From NCBI GenBank assembly GCA_018433775.1, contig JAHDQN010000001.1, positions 16,555-80,554 on the forward strand: DNA of 64,000 nucleotides. Reading direction: 5' to 3'. A program made the position numbers and the translations under genes. The notes beneath the pieces are model-generated. The model had not been told where the DNA came from. It made no database searches and saw only the letters and a list, made by a program, of their open reading frames with translations. Origin of the DNA: Deltaproteobacteria bacterium (GTDB taxonomy: Bacteria; Desulfobacterota; Desulfomonilia; UBA1062). Below are positions 26,028 through 34,608 of this stretch, piece by piece; within the stretch, counting starts at the first letter, position 1; each line of letters opens with the position of its first letter.

Positions 26028-27077
26028 ATGGCAGCGGTAGAGGATGTTATTTTTCTCGGAGCAGGGGCATCGGCGTCGGAAGGAGCACCGGTGCAGAAGG
26101 ATCTCTTTCGCGAGTTTTTCCGGACCGACCGGACACGCCGCAGTCATCCCGCCGGCATCGGCAGGCTCGAACGGTTTTTCCGGGATTTCTTCGGCATCGA
26201 CGTGAGAGGTGCCTCGTCCGACACGATGTTTCCCTCGTTCGAAGAGACACTGGGCATTCTGGAGATTGCCATGGACCGCGGCGAGAGTTTCAAGGGATAT
26301 TCGGTCGCATCGGGCACCCCGGATGTCCAGACCATCCGGGAGGACCTGATCTTCCTCATCGCCCTGGTACTCAACCGGACGCTCCAGAGCCCCAGGGGCC
26401 ACCACCGGGAGCTGGTGAACAGGCTGGACGCGGAAGGGAGAATGCTCCGCACCGCATTCATATCGCTGAATTACGACATCCTCATCGACAATGCGCTGAC
26501 CGAGATGCACCCGGACATCGACATCGACTATGGCGTGGAGTTCACGAACTATCACCGGGAGCGCGACTGGAAGGTTCCCAGAAAGGATCGGTCGGTGTTT
26601 CTTCTCAAGATCCACGGCTCGCTCAACTGGCTCTACTGCCCCACCTGTATCTCTCTTACGCTCACCCCGCACGAGCGCGAAATGACCCGGCTCGTCGAGC
26701 ATGCTGTCCCGTGCGAGCAGTGCGGCATGCCCATGACGCCCATCATCACTCCGCCCACCTATCTCAAGGGTCTGACGAACTATTTTCTGCACCAGATCAT
26801 GCACGCATCGTCCGAGGTTCTCCGAAACGCCCGGAGGATCATTTTCTGCGGGTATTCGTTTCCCGATGCGGATTTGCTCGTCAGGTACATGCTCAAACGT
26901 TTGGAGCTGAACTATGACCCCAGGCCGGATATCCTGGTGCTCAACAGCTACGAGGGAAAGAGGCAGACGAGCAAGGTCATGGAAGAACAGCGGTACAAAC
27001 GCTTTTTCCGCCACAAGGAGCAGGTGCGTTATCTTGACATGACCTTCTCCGACTTCTGCCGCAACGGTGTGGGGTGA
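26028..27077 (+). CDS. SIR2-like NAD-binding-fold protein
   Basis: This 349-residue protein belongs to the SIR2-like superfamily. FLGAGASASEGAP (residues 9-21) corresponds to the nucleotide-binding GAGAS motif, SLNYD (146-150) to the conserved Asn/Asp motif and KIHGSLNW (194-201) to the catalytic-His region. A zinc ribbon follows: Cys204, Cys207, Cys229 and Cys232, and the C-terminal FCGYSFPDADL closes the Rossmann fold. Relatives include NAD-consuming anti-phage effectors as well as uncharacterised enzymes. No partner defence gene is next to it, so a defence role is only a possibility. GCAGGAGGAAAC precedes the ATG, which fixes the start against a longer, low-complexity in-frame extension. 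Confidence 0.85.
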   Translation: MAAVEDVIFLGAGASASEGAPVQKDLFREFFRTDRTRRSHPAGIGRLERFFRDFFGIDVRGASSDTMFPSFEETLGILEIAMDRGESFKGYSVASGTPDVQTIREDLIFLIALVLNRTLQSPRGHHRELVNRLDAEGRMLRTAFISLNYDILIDNALTEMHPDIDIDYGVEFTNYHRERDWKVPRKDRSVFLLKIHGSLNWLYCPTCISLTLTPHEREMTRLVEHAVPCEQCGMPMTPIITPPTYLKGLTNYFLHQIMHASSEVLRNARRIIFCGYSFPDADLLVRYMLKRLELNYDPRPDILVLNSYEGKRQTSKVMEEQRYKRFFRHKEQVRYLDMTFSDFCRNGVG

Positions 27078-27555
27078 AGCCGGGGAAGAAGCAACGATTG
27101 AACATATGAGCACGCAAACGTATGAGAATCAAGGTTCGAGACCTGTCCTCGTGACCTCGCATCCCTGGGTGGAGACGCCGCCGTCCTTGAGTGGATCGAG
27201 CGCGGGAACCTGAGATTGCGGGCTTTTCCTGCCACCTCTGGAACATCGAGCGCAGCCTCAGGCTGTGCAGGAGTATCAGGCAGCGGATCGAGAGAACACG
27301 GATCGCCCCTGGCGAGCCCGAGGTGAGCCCGGACAACGGCCTGCTCGCGCTGTGGAAGACCGGATCTGCTCGGCCGTGGTCAGGGTATGAGCCAGGCCCC
27401 GCCCGGGAACACCGGCGTGATTCCCGGCTGCATGAGAAAGCGAACGGGGGAGTTTTCGCCATTCGAATCGATCTTGACAAGCCCGTGATGTCGCTTATCA
27501 TACGATGCATTGCAACCGGTTCCGGCACTGAAGTGATGTGGTGAAGGAGGGTGTC
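27078..27555. other. Intergenic region upstream of the SDR gene
   Basis: These 478 bp between the SIR2-like and SDR genes contain no gene I can support. The 3' part holds a sigma-70-type promoter (27474-27501) and the ribosome site of the SDR gene. Confidence 0.4.
27474..27501 (+). promoter_or_regulatory. Sigma-70-type promoter for the SDR gene
   Basis: A perfect TTGACA (27474-27479) and TATCAT (27496-27501) are spaced by 16 bp, and the SDR start codon lies about 55 bp downstream. Confidence 0.55.
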
Positions 27556-28395
27556 ATGAAGGAACTCAAGGGCAGGGTTGCGGCCATAACCGGCGCGGCG
27601 TCGGGCATCGGCAGGATGCTGGCGAAGAACCTCGCGGAACAGGGATGCCATCTGGCTGTTGCGGACATCGACGAGGCGGGCCTCAGGGAGACCGCGGACA
27701 TGGTTTCCCGGTCGGGGGTGCGGGTGTCGGCGCATACCGTGGACGTGTCCCGGCAGTACCAGGTGTACCGGTTCGCCGAGAAGGCCGTGAGCACCCACGG
27801 CGGGGTGCAGCTCCTCATCAACAACGCCGGAGTCACCCTCTCAGAGACCCTCGAGGACGTGACCTTCGACGACTTCGAGTGGATCATGGGCATCAACTTC
27901 TGGGGAGTGGTCTACGGGTGCAAGGCCTTTCTGCCGCATCTCAGGAAGGAGCCCGAGGCCCACATCGTCAACCTTTCGAGCGTGTTCGGGATCTTCACCG
28001 TTCCCAACAACGGCACCTACTGCGCCACCAAGTTTGCGGTGCGGGGGTTCACGGAGACCCTGTGCCAGGAGCTCAGGCACACGAATATCCGCGTCTCCTG
28101 CGTTCATCCGGGCGGCATCAGGACAAACATCGCCAGGAACGGACGGTTCTACAAGGCCGCGGAGCCCTCGCTCACCCGTGAGGAGGTCAGCGCCCTGTTC
28201 GAGAATGTCCTCGCCCGCACCTCGGCGGACAAGGCCGCGCGCACCATCATCGAGGGCATCAGGAAGAACCGGCCCCGGATCATGGTGGGGCCGGACGCCC
28301 ACGCATACGACATGCTCAAGCGCCTCTTCCCGGTGACCCTGCAGCGCCTCGCCGCCTTCACACCTCCCGCCCGGTGGCTGAGGTCGAGGCTCTAA
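27556..28395 (+). CDS. Short-chain dehydrogenase/reductase
   Basis: This 279-residue classical SDR is an NAD(P)-dependent oxidoreductase. It shows the cofactor motif TGAASGIG near the N-terminus, NNAG in the LLINNAGVTL strand, the catalytic Ser in NLSSVFG and the Tyr-x-x-x-Lys pair in YCATK. The tail after residue 240 is basic and partly hydrophobic, which could favour membrane or lipid association, as in SDRs acting on long acyl substrates. ATG 27556 follows GGAGG at good spacing, so the 18-bp longer start is unlikely. A promoter lies just upstream, suggesting a monocistronic gene. The substrate cannot be deduced. Confidence 0.92.
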   Translation: MKELKGRVAAITGAASGIGRMLAKNLAEQGCHLAVADIDEAGLRETADMVSRSGVRVSAHTVDVSRQYQVYRFAEKAVSTHGGVQLLINNAGVTLSETLEDVTFDDFEWIMGINFWGVVYGCKAFLPHLRKEPEAHIVNLSSVFGIFTVPNNGTYCATKFAVRGFTETLCQELRHTNIRVSCVHPGGIRTNIARNGRFYKAAEPSLTREEVSALFENVLARTSADKAARTIIEGIRKNRPRIMVGPDAHAYDMLKRLFPVTLQRLAAFTPPARWLRSRL

Positions 28396-28526
28396 GAGGT
28401 CAGGTTCGCAGGCATCTTTCTCTTTGAGGGTTTTCCCCCGCCATACTAGAAGAAGAATTTCATTGCCTTGCACGGATGTATTTGATAAATGGCTTTTTAA
28501 GTTTATTTATTCATAATAGTCCAGCA

Positions 28527-28569
28527 ATCAATCCTTCTGGAATCCATGCCTTGACCCGACAGGATTGAT
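28527..28569 (+). other. Inverted repeat in the tupA leader
   Basis: ATCAATCCT (28527-28535) and AGGATTGAT (28561-28569) are perfect 9-bp inverted arms separated by 25 nt, just before the tupA ribosome site. They could form an RNA hairpin or a protein-binding site. No match to a known riboswitch could be established by eye. Confidence 0.45.
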
Positions 28570-28593
28570 CGCGAAAAAAGGGGAGGAAAAGAT

Positions 28594-29436
28594 ATGAAGA
28601 GAAGAGTGTTTTCCGGTTTACTGGCACTGGGCGTTGCAGCTGTTCTGATTACCGGAGTAGGGATTTCCCATGCCCAGGACAAGGGAACCCTGCTCATGGC
28701 GACCACCACGAGCACGGACAACACCGGTCTGCTCGAGTATCTCGCGCCCAAGTTCAAGGAGGACACCGGCATCGAGCTCCTGTGGGTCGCGGTCGGGACC
28801 GGTGCGGCGCTGGCCCTGGGGGAAAACTGCGACGTGAGCGTTCTCCTGGTCCACGCACCGGACGCCGAGAAGAAGTATATCGAAAAGGGGTATGGCACGG
28901 AGCGCACCCAGATCATGTACAACGACTACGTGATCCTGGGGCCAAAGGACGATCCTGCCAAGGTCAAGGGCAAGAGCGTGACGGAAGCGCTCCAGACCAT
29001 CCGGCAGCAGAAGGTCCGTTTCGCAAGCCGGGGCGACAATTCAGGAACCCACAAGGCCGAGCTTAATCTCTGGAAACGGGCCGGCATCAAGACTCCCGAC
29101 CGTGAGTCATGGTATCTGGCGACTGGGCAGGGCATGATCAACACCATCAACATCGCTGCCGAGCAGAACGCCTACACCCTGGCCGACCGCGGCACCTTCA
29201 TCAAGTACGAGGACAACTTTAAAGGCAACCCGCCGCTGGTGATCCTGGTCGAGGGCGAGAAGGAGCTGAGAAACCAGTACAGCGTGATCCCGGTCAACCC
29301 CGAAAGGTGCCCTAACGCAAAGTACGACCTCGCCAGGGAGTTCGCCCAGTGGATGGCCTCCGACAAGACACAGAAGCTCATCGCCGATTTCAAGCTTCTG
29401 GACAAACAGCTCTTCTATCCCAACGCAGGAGAGTAG
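28594..29436 (+). CDS. tupA: Tungstate ABC transporter, substrate-binding protein
   Basis: This 280-residue periplasmic protein should bind tungstate with high selectivity and deliver it to TupBC. It has a signal peptide (cleavage near SHAQD) and the TupA hallmark MATTTSTDNTGLLEYL directly after it, whose Thr/Ser residues ligate the oxyanion in this family. Further conserved parts are FASRGDNSGTHKAEL and the AEQNAYTLADRGTF segment. GGGGAGG precedes the ATG. tupB follows after 14 bp, then tupC overlaps, forming a complete three-gene operon. Tungstate uptake fits tungsten-dependent anaerobic enzymes, none of which lie in this window. Confidence 0.95.
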   Translation: MKRRVFSGLLALGVAAVLITGVGISHAQDKGTLLMATTTSTDNTGLLEYLAPKFKEDTGIELLWVAVGTGAALALGENCDVSVLLVHAPDAEKKYIEKGYGTERTQIMYNDYVILGPKDDPAKVKGKSVTEALQTIRQQKVRFASRGDNSGTHKAELNLWKRAGIKTPDRESWYLATGQGMINTINIAAEQNAYTLADRGTFIKYEDNFKGNPPLVILVEGEKELRNQYSVIPVNPERCPNAKYDLAREFAQWMASDKTQKLIADFKLLDKQLFYPNAGE

Positions 29437-29450
29437 CGCCTTAAGAAATC

Positions 29451-30143
29451 ATGGATTATATATGGCAGGGCCTGCAGCAGGCAGCGGTTCTTCTTTTCAC
29501 GCTCGACCAGGAAACCTACTCGGCGGTCATCACCACGCTGAAGGTCACCTTCCTGTCAATCACCCTGAGCGTCATCATCGGGGTCCCCCTGGGCTTTCTG
29601 CTCGGGTACTTCCATTTCCCGGGCAAGAGGCAGCTGCGGATGGTCGTGGACACCCTCCTCGCCCTTCCCACCGTGGTGGTGGGGCTGCTGGTCTATGCCT
29701 TCATCTCGCAAAGGGGGCCCCTGGGATGGACGAACCTCCTGTACACCGTTCCGGGCATTGCCATCGCAGAGGTGTTTCTGATCCTCCCCATCGTGATCTC
29801 GCTCACGGCCACGGCCATCGAAGGGCTTGACCGCAGGCTCCGGGCCACCCTGAGATCCCTGGGCGCCGGCAGGGTGCAGCTCGCCATGACCTCCCTGCAC
29901 GAGGCGAGGTTCGCCGTGCTCATCGCCGGGATCACGGCATACGGCAGGGCCATCTCCGAGGTGGGGATCGCGATGATGATCGGCGGGAACATCAAGTGGT
30001 ACACGAGGACCATGACCACGGCCATCACCCTGGAAACCGGCAAGGGGCAGTTCTCCATGGGAATCGCGCTGGGAGTGGTCCTGCTCCTCATCGTGTTCGC
30101 ACTAAACGGCGCGCTCGTGCTCCTGAGAAGGAGAACGAGATGA
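29451..30143 (+). CDS. tupB: Tungstate ABC transporter, permease
   Basis: This 230-residue inner-membrane protein has about five to six hydrophobic segments and the permease coupling motif around EVGIAMMIGGNIK, as in TupB/ModB-type permeases. It forms the channel of the tungstate transporter with TupA and TupC. The start is close behind tupA (14 bp) with only a weak ribosome site, so translation probably depends on coupling. Its stop overlaps the start of tupC in an ATGA arrangement. Confidence 0.94.
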   Translation: MDYIWQGLQQAAVLLFTLDQETYSAVITTLKVTFLSITLSVIIGVPLGFLLGYFHFPGKRQLRMVVDTLLALPTVVVGLLVYAFISQRGPLGWTNLLYTVPGIAIAEVFLILPIVISLTATAIEGLDRRLRATLRSLGAGRVQLAMTSLHEARFAVLIAGITAYGRAISEVGIAMMIGGNIKWYTRTMTTAITLETGKGQFSMGIALGVVLLLIVFALNGALVLLRRRTR

Positions 30144-31162
30144 ACGCGCCGCTCTACCGGGTGGAAAATCTCAAGTACTCGTACGGGATGCATTTCGACC
30201 TGGATGTCCAGGAGCTCGTCATCCAGCACGGCGAGTCCCTGGGGATCGTGGGCCCCAACGGCAGCGGGAAGAGCACCCTGCTCAACCTGCTGGCATTCAT
30301 CGATGCCCCCGATACCGGGACGATCTATTTCGAAGGGGTTCCGGCCGGACCGGACAGCCTTGAGGCCAGAAGAAGCGTGACCATGCTGCTCCAGGTGTCG
30401 TACCTGCTCAAGCGCACGGTTTTCGAGAATGTGGCCTACGGGTTGAGGCTCAGGGGAGAAATGCGGGATGCGGGCGAGCGTGTCCGTGAGGCCTTGAGCT
30501 GGGTGGGCCTGGCGCCGGACAAGTTCGCCCGGCGGATGTGGCACCAGCTCTCCGGGGGCGAGGCGCAGCGGGTCGCTCTTGCCTCCAGGCTCGTGCTCAG
30601 GCCCAAGGTCCTGGTTCTGGACGAGCCCACCGCGAGCGTGGACCGCCAGAGCTCCTACCTCATCAAGGAAGCGATCGACAGAAGCCGCCGGATGTTCAAT
30701 ACCTCGCTCATTATCGTGAGCCACGATTATCTCTGGCTCAACACGGTGGCCGATAAGCTCGTGAGGATGGAAGAGGGCCGGCTCATAGAGTATGTGGCCG
30801 GCAACGTCATTCACGGCCCCTGGGAAGAAACCGAGGAAAGACTTTTCGCAAAACGCCTCTCCGACGGGCAGGTCGTCCAGAGCGCCCGGGGGACCAGTCT
30901 GGAATCCAGCGCGGTCCTGAATCCTTCCACCATCACCATCGCGTTGGAGCCTCCGCAGAGGGAGTCCGCGCTGAACATTCTCAAGGGGAAGATCAGCAAC
31001 ATGAGCGACGAGGCTAACACCGAGAATGTCCTCGTGGAGGTGGTGGTGGCGAAGATCCACCTCAATGTCCGGATCACCAAGGGCTCGGCCGTACGGCTTC
31101 AGCTCGTGCCCGGCAAGGAGGTGTGGGTGGTTTTCAAGGCGACATCTCTCCAGTGGGTCTGA
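30140..31162 (+). CDS. tupC: Tungstate ABC transporter, ATP-binding protein
   Basis: This 340-residue ATPase powers tungstate import. Walker A is GPNGSGKST, the signature is LSGGEAQRV, Walker B is VLVLDEPTA and the switch His is in IIVSHDYLW. After the ATPase domain (about residues 1-235), a C-terminal part ending near 340 looks like an oxyanion-binding TOBE/Mop-type domain (VEVVVAKIHLNVRITKG, then PGKEVWVVFKATSL), as in molybdate/tungstate ATPases. This domain may sense the cytoplasmic oxyanion. ATG 30140 overlaps the tupB stop and has GAAGGAGA upstream. It is the last gene of the operon. Confidence 0.94.
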   Translation: MNAPLYRVENLKYSYGMHFDLDVQELVIQHGESLGIVGPNGSGKSTLLNLLAFIDAPDTGTIYFEGVPAGPDSLEARRSVTMLLQVSYLLKRTVFENVAYGLRLRGEMRDAGERVREALSWVGLAPDKFARRMWHQLSGGEAQRVALASRLVLRPKVLVLDEPTASVDRQSSYLIKEAIDRSRRMFNTSLIIVSHDYLWLNTVADKLVRMEEGRLIEYVAGNVIHGPWEETEERLFAKRLSDGQVVQSARGTSLESSAVLNPSTITIALEPPQRESALNILKGKISNMSDEANTENVLVEVVVAKIHLNVRITKGSAVRLQLVPGKEVWVVFKATSLQWV

Positions 31163-31212
31163 CAGGCCCTGATCCCGGCTGCCGTCTTCACCGGGGAGCA
31201 TGATTTCCGCGA

Positions 31213-31243
31213 TGCCGGAAGAATGTCCCGGCACTGGATTTTT
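31213..31243 (+). terminator. Possible rho-independent terminator after tupC
   Basis: TGCCGG and CCGGCA form a 6-bp stem with a 9-nt loop (31213-31233), followed 5 nt later by a T5 run (31239-31243). It is a modest structure, 50 bp after the tupC stop. Confidence 0.4.
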
Positions 31244-31430
31244 CTGGTGTTATTATTATATTCTATGATAACGGGTCAGGCTGATCAGGGAACAGGACCT
31301 TCTCACCGGCGGCTTCTCAGGCACTCTTTCGACATTTCTCGTCACTGACCTTTTTGCATACGAGTGTTTTGCCTTATATGGGGTCTGCAATGAGATCGGG
31401 TGTTATCCGGCATGCGTTTGGGAGGAGGTT

Positions 31431-33278
31431 ATGGCATACTCACGGAAATATCTGTGGAAGGGCGGCGTGCCTGCGGCGTGCCTGCTCGCGCTCGTCATTC
31501 TGTGGGCCTGCAGCGGCGGTTCCTCGGGGGGCGGCGCCCAGGCCGAAACGGCCTTCGGCAGGGTCGGCGTTCTGATCACTGACGCCCCTTCCCATGAGTA
31601 CGAGCATATCTGGGTCACCATCACCGAGGTATCCCTGCTGTCGGCAGACTGCGGCGGGCATCGTGCCTGTGCGGGGAAGGAGCGCGGTGAGGATGAGATC
31701 ATCTGCGACGACGAGGAGCGCCGCGACCGGGAAGAGCGCCGCCGGGAAGAATGCCGGGACGATGACGAATGCGGGCGTGAATGCGGCGAAGGGCGTGAGT
31801 GCGGGGCCCAATGCGACGGGAGCGAATCCGACGATCAGGAATGCGGAGACCAGGAATGCAGCTTGCCAGGCGATGATGACGATTGCGACCCCGACGAATG
31901 CGGCTACGATTCGTCCGGCCGTGAAAAGGTCGTCACCATTTTCAGCTCCGAGGAGGGCTACACGCTGGACCTCCTGCAGTACCGGGACGACGACTTTCTT
32001 CTCCTGATCAACGAAGAGGTTCCTGCAGGCAGATACTGCAAGATACGCATGAGGATCTCCGAGGTCCGGGCCGAGGGAGGGCCGTGCGAATATCTGGATA
32101 TCAAGCTGCCCGGCGGCAAGATCGATCTCAACCCCCGGGGGCCTTTCGAGCTCGGCGAGAACGAGCTCATCTACCTGAAGCTCGATATCGATGTGGACAA
32201 ATCCATCCATCTCCATACCACCGGATCCGACAAGTGCATATTCCGGCCCGTGGTCTTCGTGGACATTCTGGGCGGTGAAGAGCTGTCTCCATGCCCGAGA
32301 TTCATCAGGGGGCAGATCGAGGAGCTTCACGATGAATGCAGAGACCCGCTTCCCGAATCGTTCACGATGAAGCGGCTTGAGAAAGACGGTGGAGACTGCC
32401 TGGGAGAGATCCGTGTATGTCTGCCGGATGACACCCTGGTATTCGTCGGAGGCCTGGGATTCGGCTCTCTTTCGGATCTTGAGGAAGGCGAGTACGTCAC
32501 GGTCTGGGGAGCCATGAGCGAGGGTTGCTTTACCGCCTCGCTCGTCATCCTGGGCGATTGTCTGGCCGTGAAGGGCACCATCGAGGAGGTGAGCGGCGGC
32601 GACGAGTTTCTGCTGAAGCCCGATCCCTGCGAAGAGATCGCGGGCTCGGTCCGGGTCGTCCTGCAGGAGGATACCCCCGTGTTTGCCGGGTGCGGCACTC
32701 CCGAGGAGCACGACGTCCTGGATGTGGGAATGCGGGTGCTGGTTGCGGGCGTTTTCGATGCGGACGATCAGGCGCTCTACGCAGGCCTCGTCCTGGTGCA
32801 GGCGGACGAGCTGTCCGGTGTGCTCGGTGCGGTGGAGTGCACGGCAGGCGGGTGCACGTTCGTCATTGAAGCCGAGGCAGGCCGAATCCTGGAGGCGGTC
32901 CTGCCGGCAGGAGCCCGGATCACCCTGGAAGGCGATATCCCGATTCCCGGTAACATGATCCCGCTTCTTGCCTGCAACGCATATCATATCAGAATGGTAA
33001 CCGGTCGCGACAGCGCCTCGGTCCAAGTGCGCGTCACCCCGGAGTCTCTCGCCGGAACCGTGGAAAAGGTCTACCCGTACAGCAGGACATTGCAGGTCGA
33101 CGGCCTGTCGGTCAGGATGATGCCCCATGCCACGGGGGTACACGTCGACGATCAAGGGGATACCCTGGTCTCGCTCGATATCCTCAAGCCGGGCGACAGG
33201 ATCACCTGCTTCGGGCTTAAGTCCTGCAGCGAGGACCTGGAGGATTTCCACACCTTCGTCTTCCTGGTGAATCAATAA
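31431..33278 (+). CDS. DUF4382-type lipoprotein with Cys-rich insert and DUF5666-like repeats
   Basis: This 615-residue envelope protein has a lipoprotein signal ending in ILWACSGG (Cys27). GRVGVLITDAPSHEYEHIWVTITEVSLL matches the start of DUF4382, and VPAGRYCKIRMRISEV its end. Between them, residues 71-160 form an insert with twelve Cys and many Asp, Glu and Arg residues. The C-terminal half has repeated beta-rich segments (IEEVSGGDEFLLK, then MRVLVAGVF) that resemble DUF5666 OB-like repeats. The protein is probably anchored in the outer membrane; function is unknown. GGGAGGAGG precedes the ATG. A family-2 repeat lies 9 bp after the stop. Confidence 0.8.
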   Translation: MAYSRKYLWKGGVPAACLLALVILWACSGGSSGGGAQAETAFGRVGVLITDAPSHEYEHIWVTITEVSLLSADCGGHRACAGKERGEDEIICDDEERRDREERRREECRDDDECGRECGEGRECGAQCDGSESDDQECGDQECSLPGDDDDCDPDECGYDSSGREKVVTIFSSEEGYTLDLLQYRDDDFLLLINEEVPAGRYCKIRMRISEVRAEGGPCEYLDIKLPGGKIDLNPRGPFELGENELIYLKLDIDVDKSIHLHTTGSDKCIFRPVVFVDILGGEELSPCPRFIRGQIEELHDECRDPLPESFTMKRLEKDGGDCLGEIRVCLPDDTLVFVGGLGFGSLSDLEEGEYVTVWGAMSEGCFTASLVILGDCLAVKGTIEEVSGGDEFLLKPDPCEEIAGSVRVVLQEDTPVFAGCGTPEEHDVLDVGMRVLVAGVFDADDQALYAGLVLVQADELSGVLGAVECTAGGCTFVIEAEAGRILEAVLPAGARITLEGDIPIPGNMIPLLACNAYHIRMVTGRDSASVQVRVTPESLAGTVEKVYPYSRTLQVDGLSVRMMPHATGVHVDDQGDTLVSLDILKPGDRITCFGLKSCSEDLEDFHTFVFLVNQ

Positions 33279-33287
33279 ACAGAAACA

Positions 33288-33314
33288 GGGGACGTCCGTG
33301 AAATTTGGACATTT
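33288..33314 (+). repeat. Family-2 dispersed repeat
   Basis: The family-2 unit has head GGGGAC, stem GTCC, 9-nt loop GTGAAATTT and stem GGAC, then ATTT. This copy begins 9 bp after the DUF4382 gene stop, with the head facing the gene end. Confidence 0.85.
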
Positions 33315-33531
33315 GGCCTTTCCCCCTCCACGATCGGTAAAGACGAGCACGGTTAATGGACATCCAGGAATACATGTACCTTTCTCTTCCGGATCGGTCA
33401 ATGAACTGGTTTGTGGTGAATGGCATGTCCTTTTCTTTCATATTTTACGCCGTGGTTGTCTGAACGCATTCCTGTCTTGCAGATAGCCGACGAGGAGGAA
33501 CATTCCAGACAAATTCCATTTGTGGGAGCCG
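33315..33531. other. Spacer between opposed family-2 repeats
   Basis: This gene-free spacer lies between convergent genes. No promoter, gene or terminator was recognised in it. Confidence 0.35.
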
Positions 33532-33589
33532 AATGTCAATATTTCACGGACGTCCCCTGTTTTAATGTCAATATTTCACGGACGTCCCC
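33532..33589 (-). repeat. Tandem pair of family-2 repeats
   Basis: Two minus-strand copies (33532-33557 and 33564-33589) have a 32-bp period. Both carry a shared variant in the distal stem (TGAC instead of GGAC), which implies local duplication. The proximal head is 5 bp from the stop codon of the hemolysin III-type gene. With the 33288 copy they form an inverted arrangement between convergent genes. Confidence 0.88.
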
Positions 33590-33594
33590 TGTTT

Positions 33595-34239
33595 TTAGAA
33601 GTAGGTGTAGACTGCCAGGTAGTGGGCGGCTGTTCCACCGAGAACAAAGAGATGGAAGATCTCGTGGAAGCCGAAGCGCTTTCCGACGGGGCGTTTCAGG
33701 ACATAGAAGATCGCTCCGGTGGTATAACATATGCCGCCTGCAAAGACCCAGAAGAGGGCGGCCGGGCTCAGGCTTTCGACAAGGGCCTTGATGCCGACGG
33801 CCGCTACCCAGCCCATCATGAGGTAGAGTCCGGTTGAAAGCCAACGGGGGGCGTTTATCCAGAAGGTTTTGAACAGCAGTCCCAGAAGAGCCATGCTCCA
33901 GATGGCCGCAAAGATACCCCAGCCCCAGGGCCCGCGCATGGGGATCAGACAAAAGGGCGTGTAGGTGGCTGCGATGAGGATAAAGATCATCATGTGATCG
34001 AACCTTCGCAAACAAAGATTGCCTCTCTCGGAGAAATCAAGCCAGTGATAGAGCGTGCTGGCCGTGTAGAGCATGATCATTCCCGATCCAAACACGATCC
34101 CGGACAGCAATTGCCATGGTCTCACGGGATTTAGGGATCTCACGACCAGCACTGTCAACCCGATGACCGATAGTATGATGCCGAAGAAATGAGTCAGCCC
34201 GCTCATCGGATCTTTGAATCTCGACAATAACTCCCGCAT
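33595..34239 (-). CDS. Hemolysin III/PAQR-family membrane protein
   Basis: This 214-residue integral membrane protein has seven predicted hydrophobic segments and the family motifs: GLTHFFGIILS in the first helix region, STLYHWLDFSE, RRFDHMMIFILIAATYTPF and the C-terminal FGFHEIFHLFVLGGTAAHY. The conserved Ser, His, Asp and the C-terminal His pair (HEIFH) are the metal-site residues of PAQR proteins. Despite the name, members act in membrane homeostasis or hydrolase-type reactions rather than proven haemolysis. GGGGAGG precedes the start. The gene is probably monocistronic. Confidence 0.93.
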   Translation of the reverse strand: MRELLSRFKDPMSGLTHFFGIILSVIGLTVLVVRSLNPVRPWQLLSGIVFGSGMIMLYTASTLYHWLDFSERGNLCLRRFDHMMIFILIAATYTPFCLIPMRGPWGWGIFAAIWSMALLGLLFKTFWINAPRWLSTGLYLMMGWVAAVGIKALVESLSPAALFWVFAGGICYTTGAIFYVLKRPVGKRFGFHEIFHLFVLGGTAAHYLAVYTYF

Positions 34240-34608
34240 TGCAACCTCCCCTGCATTTCATGATCCGGAGAATAGCACTGTCGAGCGATTGTTATAAGTG
34301 AATCAAATGTAAACGTTCTATCAAGGAAACGTGAAGATGAAGGGAGGCTCAAAAAACGGGACTATCTCATGGTACTATAGTAGTGGGCGCCCTATGTTAG
34401 CGGGCCTCAGACGGGCCCTGCTGGTAGGAAAGGGCACGCTGCCGACCATATCTGAGGACATGTGTGACAAGGTATGCAGGCTAAAATGAACCCGTCCCGG
34501 GAGAATGAAGGTCAATATCTTCCGGTTATCCTCCTATTTCCCTGTTTTCTTAAAAAGGAGATCGAATGTCCAAATTTCACGGACGTCCCCTGTTTGACTG
34601 TTTGAGGA
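34240..34608. other. Intergenic region with degenerate family-1 and intact family-2 repeats
   Basis: These 369 bp contain no gene. They include a degenerate family-1 copy (34483-34500, head altered) and a family-2 copy (34565-34590). A GC-rich imperfect inverted repeat lies near 34397-34425 (GCGGGCCT, then GGGCCCTGC). Confidence 0.45.
34565..34590 (-). repeat. Family-2 dispersed repeat after nrdJ
   Basis: This intact minus-strand copy has head GGGGAC, stem GTCC, loop GTGAAATTT and stem GGAC. The head is 18 bp from the nrdJ stop codon and faces it, as in other copies. Confidence 0.87.

Noticed and set aside
27078..27473. Scattered coding-like stretches between the SIR2-like and SDR genes
   Set aside because: Frames are interrupted, lack starts with ribosome sites and show no family motif.
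34390..34430. GC-rich inverted repeat that might be a tRNA or small RNA
   Set aside because: The pairing is imperfect, there is no cloverleaf, and no promoter or terminator frames it.
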